A stretch of 64,000 bases of DNA from Massilia phosphatilytica (GTDB lineage: Bacteria > Pseudomonadota > Gammaproteobacteria > Burkholderiales > Burkholderiaceae_D): the NCBI RefSeq assembly GCF_002968015.1, contig NZ_PUIP01000013.1, forward strand, positions 1-64,000, in the 5' to 3' direction. This document shows, piece by piece, positions 55,890-64,000 of this stretch. The notes below the pieces were generated by a model that worked only from the letters and a program-made list of their open reading frames with translations, searched no databases and had not been told where the DNA came from. Made by a program: the position numbers and the translations under genes. The first letter of the stretch is position 1; each line of letters starts with the position of its first letter.

Positions 55890-56337
55890 CCAAAATCCTC
55901 CATCGCCCGCACTGGAGGTGCTGGAACGCGTCCACGCGATCATGCACCTGTACCGCTCGGCTCAGCAGCGCAGCCTGCGCGCCGGACCGCACGACCTGGC
56001 GCACATGGAGATCAAGGTACTGGGGTTCTTCGCACGGCGGCCCGGTGCGACGCAGAGCGACCTCGCCGCACATTCGGGACGCGACAAGGCCCAGCTGGCG
56101 CGCCTGATCCGCGGCCTGCGCGACCGCGGGCTGCTCGACGCGACGGCGGACGAGACGGACAAGCGCAGCACGCGGCTGTCGCTGTCGGCTACGGGGAAGG
56201 CGATGTTCGCGGCGTTGCACCGGCACGACGGCGCGCTGGCCGAGACGGCGCTGGAGGGAATTGCGGAGACGGACCGCGCGACCCTGCTCGACTTGCTGGA
56301 GCGGGTGCGCGCGAACCTGGAGGCGGGGCAGGGCTGA
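55864..56337 (+). CDS. MarR-family transcriptional regulator
   Basis: 157 residues from ATG 55864; in-frame starts at 55852 (ATG) and 55846 (TTG) are possible, and none has a clear ribosome site. Winged helix-turn-helix in the middle: LAHMEIKVLGFFARRPGATQ, recognition helix RDKAQLARLIRGLRDRGLL and wing TDKRSTRLSLSATGKAM. Probably represses itself and the divergent siderophore-interacting gene, whose promoter overlaps its first codons. Ends three bases from the convergent Gfo/Idh gene. Confidence 0.9.
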   Translation: MRNIVDEVNQNPPSPALEVLERVHAIMHLYRSAQQRSLRAGPHDLAHMEIKVLGFFARRPGATQSDLAAHSGRDKAQLARLIRGLRDRGLLDATADETDKRSTRLSLSATGKAMFAALHRHDGALAETALEGIAETDRATLLDLLERVRANLEAGQG

Positions 56338-56340
56338 CGC

Positions 56341-57405
56341 TTATCCGGCTACTTCGGAAAGCAGTACTTCACGCCGTTCCGCCGCGCTGAGGCGGCCGGC
56401 GTCCAGCAGGCGCATGACGGTGAGCGCCGCGTGTGCGGGCACGGGGTTCGGCGTCTTGCCGAGCAGCGCATCGCGGATGCCCGCGTAGTACGACGGGTAT
56501 GCGCCATTCTCGGTCGGCAGGTCGGTCGGCGCCACCTTCCCGTCGCGCAGGACGGCCAGCACGCCGGTCTCCGCGTCGACGCCCCATGCGGCAGCATCAC
56601 CGCTCGGGCGGTGGCCTGCGATCAGGTCCGCTTCCTGCGGGTCGAGGCTTTGCTTGACCCAGCTCCCGTTCAAGCCATGCAGCGCCACGCGCGGGCGCGC
56701 GACGGCGGCCAGCATGCTGGCGCCGAGATCCACGCGCAGGCCGTCCGCATAGCGCAGGCGCGCCTGGAACTGGTCTTCGCAGCGGCCGCCCGGCCGGAGC
56801 ACCGGCAGGTCGGCCTCGATGGCGAGCGGTTCGCCGAAATACAGCAGGGCTTCGTCGATCAGGTGCGGACCCAGGTCCATCCAGATGCCGCCGCCGGCCT
56901 CCACTTCTTCTTTCCAGCGCGCCTGCGGCTGCGGGCGGAAGCGGTCGAAGTGCATGGCGGCGTGGCGCACCTGTCCCAAGGTGCCGTCGGCCAGCAGGCG
57001 CAGCGCCGTGCGCGTCGTGCTGTCCCAGCGGCGGTTGTGGTAGACGCTCAGCAGCAGGCCTTTGTCCTCGGCGAGGCGCACGAGTTCCGCGGCCTGCGCG
57101 GCCGTGTCGGTGAAGGGCTTGTCGACGACGACGTGCTTGCCGGCTTCCAGTGCGGCCTTTGCCAGCGGGTAGTGCGTCGCGTTCGGGCTGGCCAGCACGA
57201 CGAGGCGGACAGCCGGATCGGCGAGGAGGGCGGCCGGCTCGGCATGGACGGCGACGTCGCCGAGATCGGCGCGCACCTTGTCCGGATTGCGGCTGGAGAC
57301 GGCGGCGATGGCGAGGCCAGGGGTCGTGCGCAGCAGGGGCGCGTGGAAGACCTGGCCGGCGAAGCCGTAGCCGATGAGTCCAACGTTGATCGTGTCAGCG
57401 GTCAT
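56341..57405 (-). CDS. Gfo/Idh/MocA-family sugar dehydrogenase
   Basis: 354 residues. N-terminal Rossmann domain (VGLIGYGFAGQVFHAPLL), VVVDKPFTDTAAQA where the family has EKP, SVYHNRRWDSTTRTALRLL, and the substrate-side DLGPHLIDEALLYFG. Oxidises or isomerises a sugar or inositol derivative with NAD(P); substrate unknown. Follows the ROK regulator by 22 bases on the same strand, so they form an operon, suggesting that the ROK protein senses the same sugar. Confidence 0.92.
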   Translation of the reverse strand: MTADTINVGLIGYGFAGQVFHAPLLRTTPGLAIAAVSSRNPDKVRADLGDVAVHAEPAALLADPAVRLVVLASPNATHYPLAKAALEAGKHVVVDKPFTDTAAQAAELVRLAEDKGLLLSVYHNRRWDSTTRTALRLLADGTLGQVRHAAMHFDRFRPQPQARWKEEVEAGGGIWMDLGPHLIDEALLYFGEPLAIEADLPVLRPGGRCEDQFQARLRYADGLRVDLGASMLAAVARPRVALHGLNGSWVKQSLDPQEADLIAGHRPSGDAAAWGVDAETGVLAVLRDGKVAPTDLPTENGAYPSYYAGIRDALLGKTPNPVPAHAALTVMRLLDAGRLSAAERREVLLSEVAG

Positions 57406-57427
57406 TGTGTTCCTTGTGTCGTTGCGG

Positions 57428-58687
57428 TCAGTGGGGCAGCGCCAGCCCGGACGGGCGGGCGCCCGCGCCGCGGCCGGTCTCGCGCTCGATGCGGAGCGCG
57501 TCGAGCGGACGCGTGACGCGGTAGCGCGCCAGCGCGGCGGCGCCCACGGCGACGGCCTGGGCGCCGAAGTGCGAGGTGCGGATGGCGGGCGGCGACAGCA
57601 TGGCGGCGTGCGCATAGGCGGCCAGCACGTGGCGCGCCGGTTCGATGAAGACGTCGCCCAGCTGCAGCGCGGGGCCGCCGATGACGATCGCCATCGGATC
57701 GAAGCCGGCCCACAGGTTGTTCAGCAGGATGCCGAGCTGGCGGCCGGCCGCGTCCACGGCGGCGCACGTCGCCGGGTCGCCGTCGGCCACGCGCCGGAAC
57801 AGGCGCTCCAGCGCGGGATGGCTGGGGCGTTCGCGGCCCAGCAGCGAGCCGAGGCCGATCAGCGCGTCGGCGCAGCCGCGCCGGCCGCACTGGCACACGG
57901 GGCCGCCGGCCTGCAGGATCGCGTGGCCCACTTCGCCCGCGTAGCCGTGCAGGCCCGTGAGCAGGCGGTCGTTGACGATCACGCCGGCGCCCACGCCATA
58001 CCCGATCGACAGATAGATCAGTGGGTCGGTGCCCGACTCGTCGGCGAATTCGAATTCGCCCAGCGCCGCCACGTTCGCCTCGTTCTGCATGTACAGCGGC
58101 AGCCCGTCCAGTGGCGATCCGGCGACGTGCGTGTGCACGATGCCGGCCACGTCGACGTCGCGCCAGCCCAGGTGCGGCGCGTGGCGCAGCAGGCCCAGGG
58201 CTTCGTCGACGGCGCCATGCAGGCCGATGCCCACGCCGAGCACGCGCCGCGGCTTGCCCTGGCCGGCAGGGCGGGTCAGCCGCTTGGCCAGTTTGACGAG
58301 CGCGAGCGCCACGAGGCGGATGCAGGAGACGGGATCGGTCGGGTCTTCGTACGTGAGGATGCGCGTGTCGAGCACTTCGCCCAGCAGGTTCGTCGCGACG
58401 ACGCGGGCCTCGTCCACGCCCAGGTCGGCGCCCAGCAGGGCGAGGCGCGACGGATCCAGGTGCAGGGGCGTGGCGCGCCGGCCCACTTCGCCCGTCACGA
58501 GCAGTTCGCTTTCGGTGAGCCAGCCTTCGTCGACCAGTTCGCGCACGAGCAGGCTGATCGTGGACTTGGTCAGGCCCAGCACGTCGGCCAGCGCCGCGCG
58601 TGACAGTCCGGGCTGGACGCTGACCTGGCGAACCAGTGCCATGCGGTTCAGTTGCTTGAGGAGTTGCTGGTCACCGGTTACGGGCAT
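57428..58687 (-). CDS. ROK-family transcriptional repressor (NagC/XylR type)
   Basis: 419 residues. N-terminal MarR-like helix-turn-helix (LSRAALADVLGLTKSTISLLVRELVDEGW, about 28-57), then a ROK sugar-kinase-like domain: LGVGIGLHGAV, MQNEANVAALGEFEF, YLSIGYGVGAGVIVND, GYAGEVGHAIL and the zinc motif CQCGRRGCAD. Lacks nothing needed for sugar binding; acts as repressor. A long perfect inverted repeat (58714-58767) lies directly upstream, likely autoregulatory. May also control the TonB receptor transcribed away from it. Confidence 0.93.
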   Translation of the reverse strand: MPVTGDQQLLKQLNRMALVRQVSVQPGLSRAALADVLGLTKSTISLLVRELVDEGWLTESELLVTGEVGRRATPLHLDPSRLALLGADLGVDEARVVATNLLGEVLDTRILTYEDPTDPVSCIRLVALALVKLAKRLTRPAGQGKPRRVLGVGIGLHGAVDEALGLLRHAPHLGWRDVDVAGIVHTHVAGSPLDGLPLYMQNEANVAALGEFEFADESGTDPLIYLSIGYGVGAGVIVNDRLLTGLHGYAGEVGHAILQAGGPVCQCGRRGCADALIGLGSLLGRERPSHPALERLFRRVADGDPATCAAVDAAGRQLGILLNNLWAGFDPMAIVIGGPALQLGDVFIEPARHVLAAYAHAAMLSPPAIRTSHFGAQAVAVGAAALARYRVTRPLDALRIERETGRGAGARPSGLALPH

Positions 58688-58713
58688 GGGCGGGGAAAAT
58701 CAAGTGGGTTGTG

Positions 58714-58767
58714 ATGATTATGCAACAGATTGGAAAATTTTGTACATCATGCATTAAGCATAATCAT
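58714..58767. promoter_or_regulatory. 10-base inverted repeat upstream of the ROK gene
   Basis: ATGATTATGC (58714-58723) and its exact inverse GCATAATCAT (58758-58767), 34 bases apart, so the centres are 44 bases apart, about four helical turns. Fits two half-sites or two sites of a dimeric/tetrameric repressor such as the ROK protein. Confidence 0.5.
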
Positions 58768-58848
58768 AACTCCCGCCCCGTCGATCGGCGGAAAGTATAA
58801 CGGCATGGCCTTTGTCGCGGTTCCGAACGAAGTGATTGATTTATTTGT

Positions 58849-58860
58849 GAAATCGATTTC
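58849..58860. promoter_or_regulatory. LacI-form palindrome upstream of the second TonB receptor
   Basis: GAAATCGATTTC, a perfect 12-base palindrome with central CG. It shares the core AATCGATT with the site upstream of the GH43 gene (51955-51964), suggesting one repressor for both. Confidence 0.45.
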
Positions 58861-59085
58861 TTGAACAAAATCGGTCGCATTCATACGTACGTTACGTAAT
58901 TCCTCATTCTCGCAAAAAACCACCGCCCAAACCAGTGCGCGCACGCCTCCGAAGAGTGCACGCTTTGGTTCGACCGATTGACCAATGCCCGCAATGTTCT
59001 TAATCTTAAACAAATGATGACCGCTATCAGTGACCAAAGAGTCAATGCATGAAGCGGAACGCCAGGAGTAGTACCACCACCACGG

Positions 59086-59117
59086 ACGTCGGCGCCCGGA
59101 GGGCGCGGCGTTTTTTT
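59086..59117 (+). terminator. Intrinsic terminator in the TonB receptor leader (possible attenuator)
   Basis: An 11-pair stem with one bulged G: ACGTC plus GCGCCC (59086-59097) pairs with GGGCGC plus GGCGT (59101-59111), then TTTTTT to 59117. It lies 21 bases before the GTG start and on the same strand, with no gene upstream on that strand to terminate. Confidence 0.65.
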
Positions 59118-59138
59118 CGAGAGACGAGAGGAGACACA

Positions 59139-62100
59139 GTGCTGCACACCAAGAGGGTCTTTACCCACCACCTGAACACCAGGCATCGCCTGATCAGCCT
59201 CGCCGTTGCGAGCGCCTGCGCCGCCCTGGTCGCACCGGCATTCGCACAGGACGCGAGCAATGGTGCTTCCAATGGCATCGCATCGCCCAGCGATCAGGCG
59301 GTCACCGCACCGGTACAGGGCGTCGCGACGAATACCGTCCTGGTGAAGGGTATCCGCGCCAGCATGCAGTCCACGCTGAACCTGAAGCGTAACTCCGATG
59401 GTATCGTCGACGGCATCGTCGCCGACGACATCGGCAAATTCCCCGACACCAACCTCGCCGAATCGCTGCAGCGTATTTCCGGCGTATCCATCGACCGTTC
59501 GCGCGGCGAGGGCGCCAACGTCACCGTGCGCGGCGTCGGCCCCGACCTGAACGTCGTGCTGCTGAACGGCCGCCAGATGCCGACCGCCAGCCTGGCCGAC
59601 CAGGCCGGCCGCGCGTTCGACTTCTCGAACCTGGCTTCGGAAGCCGTGTCGCAGATCCAGGTGTACAAGAGCGCCCGTGCGGACACGCCGCCTGGCGGCA
59701 TCGGCGCCACGCTGAACATCATGACGGGCCGTCCGCTCGACCTGGGCAACCAGGCCAGCATCGGCATCAAGGGTGTGTACGACAAGTCGAACAACAACCT
59801 GCCGTCGATCGACGCCGGCAAGAAGGTCACGCCGGAAGTCTCCGGCCTGTACAGCACCACGTGGAACGACGGCATGTTCGGCATCGCCGTCACGGGCAGC
59901 TACCAGGAGCGCAACCTGGGCGTGAACCAGGCGGCCGTCACCAACGGCTGGCTCGGCCCGTACAAGGGCAACACCGTCAGCGACGACCCGGGTCCGATCC
60001 CCGCGAACGGCGCCGGCGTGACGAATCCGCCGAAGCCGTCCGACCTCTACCTGACGCCGCAGAACCTGTCGTACTTCGTGCGCGGCTCGCAGCGCCAGCG
60101 TACCAACGGCCAGCTGACGTTCCAGTTCCGCCCGGTCAAGGAACTGACGACCACGCTGGACTACACGTACGCGCAGAACAAGATCCAGACCAAGTACCAC
60201 GAACTGTCGGTCTGGTTCAACCACCCGCTGAACGCCCAGACCAGCAGCTGGACCAATGGTCCGCTCGCCTCGCCGATCTATTATGAAGAGCAGGTGAAGA
60301 ACCAGGACTTGGCGATGAACGGCGGTAACTTCGCCACCAAGTCGACCCTGGACTCGATCGGCTTCAACACGCAGTGGCGCGCCTCGCCGGCCCTGCGCCT
60401 GTCGCTGGACATGCACCATTCGCAGGCCAAGGCCGAGAAGGACAGCCCGTTCGGCTCGAACAACGACCTCGCGACCGTCACGTTCAGCCGCAACACAACC
60501 GGCGTCGACTTCACGCAGGAGATGCCGATCCTCGTCATCCCGGGCGGCGCCAACTACCAGGCATCGCCGAACCAGGTGTCCGGTTCCTGGTTCCAGGATG
60601 GCCTGAACAAGATGAAGATCGACCAGATCCAGGCCGGCGGCAGCCTGAAGCTGTTCGAATCGTCGAACCTGAACTTCGGCCTGTCGCACACGAAGGTCAA
60701 CAACCACTCCGTGTTCCAGCAGGTGCAGCGCGACTCGTGGGCCGGCGGCACGTCGAACAATGCGGGCGTCGACTATGACCAGAGCCTGTGGCATGCCGAC
60801 AGCATCAGCCAGTACTTCAGCAAGCTGGGTGGTTCGGGCGATCCGCGCATGTACAACCAGTTCATGCTGTTCGACTTCGCCAAGGTGCGCGACAACGCGA
60901 TCAAGGTCACGGGCGACCAGGCCGGCTACACCCCGAGCCTCGCGAACCCGAGCTTCGACCGCACGACGATCGAGAAGACCAAGGCGTTGTACCTGCAGTT
61001 CAACACCGACTGGGATACCGCGATGCCGATGCACACCGGTATCGGCTTCCGCTACGAGAAGACCGACGTCGCCTCGACCGGTCTCGCCAAGCTGCCGGTC
61101 GGCGTGCGCTGGATCTCGCAGAACGAACTGCCGGTGGACTTCGGCAACCAGGTCTTCCAGACCCAGCACGGCAAGTACAGCAACTTCCTGCCGACCGCGG
61201 ACTGGGACATGGACGTGCGTGACGACCTGAAGGTGCGCGCCAGCTATGGCGTGTCGATCGGCCGTCCGCGCTACGACCAGATCCAGGGCGGTACCACGTA
61301 CAGCTCGACGGCGGGCGTGACGGGCGTGACGGGCAGCAGCGGCAACCCGGCGCTGACGCCGGTGAAGTCGAAGAACCTGGACCTGTCGGCCGAGTGGTAC
61401 TACACGAAGCAGAGCATGGTGTCGCTGGGCCTGTTCCACAAGGACCTGTCGGACTACGCCGGCCAGACCGTCGTCACGTCGCCGTCGCCGACGGCGCTGA
61501 CGCCGGTGGGCGGTGCATACTGGAAGGCGGCGCTCGCCTCCGGCTGCGTCGCGACCGACACGTTCTGCATGCGTGACTACATCCTGAAGAACTTCAACGG
61601 CCAGCCGGGCGTGACGGCGGACGGCATCAATTCGGACGGCCATTACAAGGGCACGATCACCGGCGTGCCGGGCGACCCGGCGCTGCCGTACCAGATCACG
61701 ACGTACATCAACCAGAAGAAGGCCTCGCTGAAGGGTGCGGAAGTCAACTGGCAGCACATGTTCAGCAACGGCCTCGGCTTCCAGGCGAACTACACGTACG
61801 TGAAGTCGGACCTCAAGTACGACAACCTGGGCACGGGTAACCAGTTCGCGCTCGTCGGCCTGTCGAACTCCGCCAACCTGGTCGGTATCTACGAGGACGA
61901 CAAGTGGTCGGTCCGCCTGGCCTACAACTGGCGCGGCGAATTCCTGGCGAACGTGGCCGACAACGGCAAGCCGAACCCGCAGTACGTCGAGCCGTACGGC
62001 CAGACCGACCTGTCGATCGGCTACAACGTCAACAAGAACCTCTCCGTGTCGCTCGAGGCGATCAACCTGACCGACTCGACCCAGCGCACGCACGGCCGCA

Positions 62101-62171
62101 GCGACCAGCAGGTGCTGCAGGTCACGACCGGCGGCCCGCGCTACATGCTGGGCGCGCGCTACAAGTTCTGA
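59139..62171 (+). CDS. TonB-dependent receptor (TonB-Xanth-Caul type)
   Basis: 1010 residues from GTG 59139, set by AGAGGAG at 59127-59133; an upstream in-frame ATG at 59049 would read through the terminator hairpin and lacks a ribosome site. Signal region with helix LISLAVASACAALVAPAFA, then plug (DGIVADDIGKFPDTNLAESL, RGVGPDLNVVLLNGRQMP) and barrel ending GARYKF. Likely imports a sugar oligomer given the ROK repressor and Gfo/Idh genes on the other strand. No partner genes follow. Confidence 0.93.
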   Translation: MLHTKRVFTHHLNTRHRLISLAVASACAALVAPAFAQDASNGASNGIASPSDQAVTAPVQGVATNTVLVKGIRASMQSTLNLKRNSDGIVDGIVADDIGKFPDTNLAESLQRISGVSIDRSRGEGANVTVRGVGPDLNVVLLNGRQMPTASLADQAGRAFDFSNLASEAVSQIQVYKSARADTPPGGIGATLNIMTGRPLDLGNQASIGIKGVYDKSNNNLPSIDAGKKVTPEVSGLYSTTWNDGMFGIAVTGSYQERNLGVNQAAVTNGWLGPYKGNTVSDDPGPIPANGAGVTNPPKPSDLYLTPQNLSYFVRGSQRQRTNGQLTFQFRPVKELTTTLDYTYAQNKIQTKYHELSVWFNHPLNAQTSSWTNGPLASPIYYEEQVKNQDLAMNGGNFATKSTLDSIGFNTQWRASPALRLSLDMHHSQAKAEKDSPFGSNNDLATVTFSRNTTGVDFTQEMPILVIPGGANYQASPNQVSGSWFQDGLNKMKIDQIQAGGSLKLFESSNLNFGLSHTKVNNHSVFQQVQRDSWAGGTSNNAGVDYDQSLWHADSISQYFSKLGGSGDPRMYNQFMLFDFAKVRDNAIKVTGDQAGYTPSLANPSFDRTTIEKTKALYLQFNTDWDTAMPMHTGIGFRYEKTDVASTGLAKLPVGVRWISQNELPVDFGNQVFQTQHGKYSNFLPTADWDMDVRDDLKVRASYGVSIGRPRYDQIQGGTTYSSTAGVTGVTGSSGNPALTPVKSKNLDLSAEWYYTKQSMVSLGLFHKDLSDYAGQTVVTSPSPTALTPVGGAYWKAALASGCVATDTFCMRDYILKNFNGQPGVTADGINSDGHYKGTITGVPGDPALPYQITTYINQKKASLKGAEVNWQHMFSNGLGFQANYTYVKSDLKYDNLGTGNQFALVGLSNSANLVGIYEDDKWSVRLAYNWRGEFLANVADNGKPNPQYVEPYGQTDLSIGYNVNKNLSVSLEAINLTDSTQRTHGRSDQQVLQVTTGGPRYMLGARYKF

Positions 62172-62209
62172 TGATGTGCTGACGGCGCGGTCGCGCCGTC
62201 TTCGTGGCA

Positions 62210-62235
62210 GGGCCGTCCCGCGGGGCGGCCCTTTT
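62210..62235 (+). terminator. Terminator after the second TonB receptor
   Basis: GGGCCG (62210-62215) pairs with CGGCCC (62226-62231) and TTTT follows. A second perfect stem, GACGGCGCG with CGCGCCGTC, lies just before it at about 62181-62200. Confidence 0.75.
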
Positions 62236-62255
62236 CGTTTGGCGCTGCCGGCGCC

Positions 62256-63386
62256 TCACACCGGCAGCAGCTTCAGGTCGAACAGGCGCTCCCCCAGCCA
62301 TAGCGCGGCGACCAGCATGATCGCGCCCGACCCGCCCACCAGGACCATGCGCCGATAGAACCACGTGCTGCGCATCAGCCAGGCGAGCGGCAGGAACGCG
62401 GCGACGATCGCCAGCTGGCCGGTCTCGACGCCGAGGTTGAAGCCGACCAGCGACGCCGCCAGCGCCCGCGGCTGCAGGCCGAGTTCCGCAAGCACGCCGG
62501 CAAAGCCGAAGCCGTGCACGAGGCCGAACAGGAACGCCGCGGCCCAGCGCCGCCCGCGCGCGACCGGCAGGATGTTGTTCAGTGCGGCAAGCAGCACCGA
62601 CAGCGCGATCGCCGACTCGACCCAGCGCGACGGCAGCGCCACGACGCCGAGCGCGGCCAGGCTGAGCGTGATCGAGTGGGCGACGGTGAACGCCGTCACG
62701 ATCTTCAGCACGTCGGCCAGCGCCGCGCGGGGTTCGGCCACGGCGCGCCAGCCGCCGCCGTCGCGCACCAGCACGGCCGGCAGGAGCAGCGACAGCAGGA
62801 ACAGGATGTGGTCGTAGCCGATCCAGATGTGCAGGACGCCGTGGCGGACGTAGGCCAGGAATCCGCTGGCCGCGCCGTCGTCGACCGTGGCGCGAGGATG
62901 GTCGCTCCCGAGCACCAGCGTGCGCACGCCGGCGCCGTCGCGCACGCTGGCGAGGCCCTTGTGCTGCGGGTCGACGTCGGCGAACAGGCGATAGTCGACG
63001 GCGAGCGTCCCCGCCCGCGGGCAGCGGGCGACGAAGGCCAGCACCGTGTAGGCGCCGTCCGTGTGGGTATCGACCAGCTGCCGGCCCGGCACGAGCGTGC
63101 AGGCGGCGCCGCCCCGTTCGAGGTGCAGGCGCGCCAGCGCATACGCGGCGATCGCGCCGTGGCGGTGGCGGGCTTCGTCCCAGGTCAGCTGGCCGTCGTT
63201 GTCGGCATCGAGCCCGATGGCGTAGTCCAGGTCGCGCAGCGCGATGTCCCACTCGCCGCGCACGTCGCCACCCGTTTGCGCCATCGTCAGGCGCAGGTAG
63301 GCGTCGCTCGGCTTGTGCGCGGCGGCGGGCAGCGACCACGTCGCGCCGGCCAGCAGGAAGCCGAACAGGATCCACAGGCGTTTCAT
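62256..63386 (-). CDS. HupE/UreJ-like membrane protein with EF-hand-like loop
   Basis: 376 residues from ATG 63386 overlapping the upstream gene stop. Signal peptide (LLAGATWSLPAAAHKPSD), a periplasmic domain of about 150 residues with a calcium-loop-like DADNDGQLTWDEA near residue 60, then seven or so membrane helices with the HupE_UreJ_2 signature HIWIGYDHILFLLSLLLP and LFGLVHGFGFAGVL. The membrane part may move a metal such as nickel or cobalt, or serve another role; this larger periplasmic-domain form is common and uncharacterised. Confidence 0.85.
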   Translation of the reverse strand: MKRLWILFGFLLAGATWSLPAAAHKPSDAYLRLTMAQTGGDVRGEWDIALRDLDYAIGLDADNDGQLTWDEARHRHGAIAAYALARLHLERGGAACTLVPGRQLVDTHTDGAYTVLAFVARCPRAGTLAVDYRLFADVDPQHKGLASVRDGAGVRTLVLGSDHPRATVDDGAASGFLAYVRHGVLHIWIGYDHILFLLSLLLPAVLVRDGGGWRAVAEPRAALADVLKIVTAFTVAHSITLSLAALGVVALPSRWVESAIALSVLLAALNNILPVARGRRWAAAFLFGLVHGFGFAGVLAELGLQPRALAASLVGFNLGVETGQLAIVAAFLPLAWLMRSTWFYRRMVLVGGSGAIMLVAALWLGERLFDLKLLPV

Positions 63387-64000
63387 GGCTTGCCTCCAGT
63401 CTTGTTGAACTGCGCGGCGAGGCATGCGAGCTGGACGTCTTCCACGCGCGCGGCGCGCATCCAGTCGAGAACCGGACGGGCGCCAGCGGCGTCGTGCGCG
63501 GCCAGCGCCGCTTCCAGCAGGATGCGGGCGTCGGCCGTCTCCTTCTGCACGTCCCAGCTGCGGCGGGCGATCGCCAGCGCGCGGCGGGCGTCGCCGCGCA
63601 GGGCCAGCTCGAAGCGGGCCTGCTCGCGCAGGTGCACGCCGTCGCCGCGCCGCTCGCCCGCGTCGAAGCGCGCCGCCAGCTCCGTCAGCTCGGGCGCGAG
63701 GGCGCGTGCGCGGCCGCCGCGGTGCAGCGCGAGCGCGTGGCGCAGCAGCAGGCCGTCCACGCGCGCATGTGGGGCCAGTAGCGCGGCGGCGGCGTCGGCG
63801 CGGCCGGCGTCCAGCAGGAAGTCGGCATAGGCGCCCAGCAGATAGGTGTCGCTCGGGGCGAGGCGCAGCGCGGCGCGGAACCGCGCGTCGGCAACGGCCG
63901 CGTCACCGCGCCGCTGCGCCATCTCGGCCAGCATCGTCAGCACCCAGGCGTCCACACCCGGGTCCTGCGTACCGGCGCGCGCGTGCACGGTCGCGAGCAG
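63383..64000 (-). CDS. TPR-type protein, C-terminal part, cut by window end
   Basis: The frame stays open to the window edge; at least 205 residues are seen. Alanine- and arginine-rich helical pairs of TPR kind: WVLTMLAEMAQRRGDAAVAD, FRAALRLAPSDTYLLGAYAD, FLLDAGRADAAAALLAPHAR, then weaker repeats. Ends QLACLAAQFNKTGGKP. Coupled by ATGA to the HupE-like gene, so the two probably work together. Start and N-terminal domains lie outside the window. Confidence 0.75.
   Translation of the reverse strand: MLATVHARAGTQDPGVDAWVLTMLAEMAQRRGDAAVADARFRAALRLAPSDTYLLGAYADFLLDAGRADAAAALLAPHARVDGLLLRHALALHRGGRARALAPELTELAARFDAGERRGDGVHLREQARFELALRGDARRALAIARRSWDVQKETADARILLEAALAAHDAAGARPVLDWMRAARVEDVQLACLAAQFNKTGGKP

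Larger units (their letters stand above)
58688..59138. other. 451-base divergent intergenic region between ROK gene and second TonB receptor
   Basis: No credible gene; a 96-residue minus-strand frame here has only a TTG start and no ribosome site. It holds a 10-base inverted repeat (58714-58767), a LacI-form palindrome (58849-58860), and, close to the receptor, an intrinsic terminator (59086-59117) on the receptor strand. Long AT-rich leader of regulatory character. Confidence 0.65.

Noticed and set aside
58747..59037. A 96-residue minus-strand frame in the ROK/TonB intergenic region
   Set aside because: Only a TTG start, no ribosome site, no family features, and it overlaps regulatory palindromes.
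58881..62093. A 1070-codon minus-strand frame opposite the second TonB receptor
   Set aside because: Antisense to a receptor with signal peptide, plug and barrel end; no start signals.

Overview
The window is high-GC (AT-rich only in a few promoter regions) and reads as a chromosomal segment of a betaproteobacterium of the Massilia/Telluria/Duganella type (Oxalobacteraceae). This is inferred from the mix of TonB-Xanth/Caul type receptors, GH74/GH43/GH2 enzymes, a PEP-CTERM protein and an alternative complex III fused to a caa3 oxidase. No tRNA, rRNA, insertion sequence, CRISPR array or origin was seen.

Layout. 1-341: 5' part of a sodium/sugar symporter gene (minus). 662-2263: chemotaxis receptor (minus). 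2473-13948: one unbroken plus-strand respiratory operon, alternative complex III (actABCDEF), a small anchored protein, an SCO copper chaperone and caa3-type oxidase subunits II, I, III and IV, mostly joined by 4-base ATGA/GTGA overlaps. 14116-16892: secreted alpha-carbonic anhydrase, a GGDEF protein and a YdcF-like protein. 16977-23098 (minus): five translationally coupled genes (TPP enzyme, membrane protein, gluconate-2-dehydrogenase subunit 3-like, GMC oxidoreductase, lactate-dehydrogenase-like FMN enzyme). 23321-26095: GH2 beta-galactosidase with a LacI-type operator. 26142-26519: a decayed glycosidase C-terminal fragment. 26645-33625: odd SDR, a GGDEF-EAL protein coupled to an OmpR/histidine-kinase pair, and a divergent sugar-binding protein without permeases.

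33875-54524 is a hemicellulose, probably xyloglucan, utilisation region: TonB receptor, four tandem GH74 lipoproteins, an SGNH acetylesterase, a LytS/LytTR two-component system, ribonuclease Z (housekeeping) and a GH43-LamG enzyme followed by a PEP-CTERM protein. 55095-58687: siderophore-interacting protein divergent from a MarR regulator, then a ROK repressor and Gfo/Idh dehydrogenase operon. 59139-62171: second TonB receptor with a terminator in its leader. 62256-64000: HupE-like membrane protein and a TPR-type protein cut by the window end.

How it fits together: the receptors would import oligosaccharides released by the surface GH74 lipoproteins, the esterase removes acetyl groups, and GH43/GH2 remove arabinose and galactose. 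LacI-type palindromes, a ROK regulator and two-component systems would link this to sugar supply. The respiratory operon and the lactate/pyruvate/GMC operon would feed electrons to oxygen. Functions are read from protein motifs; nothing was searched against a database.
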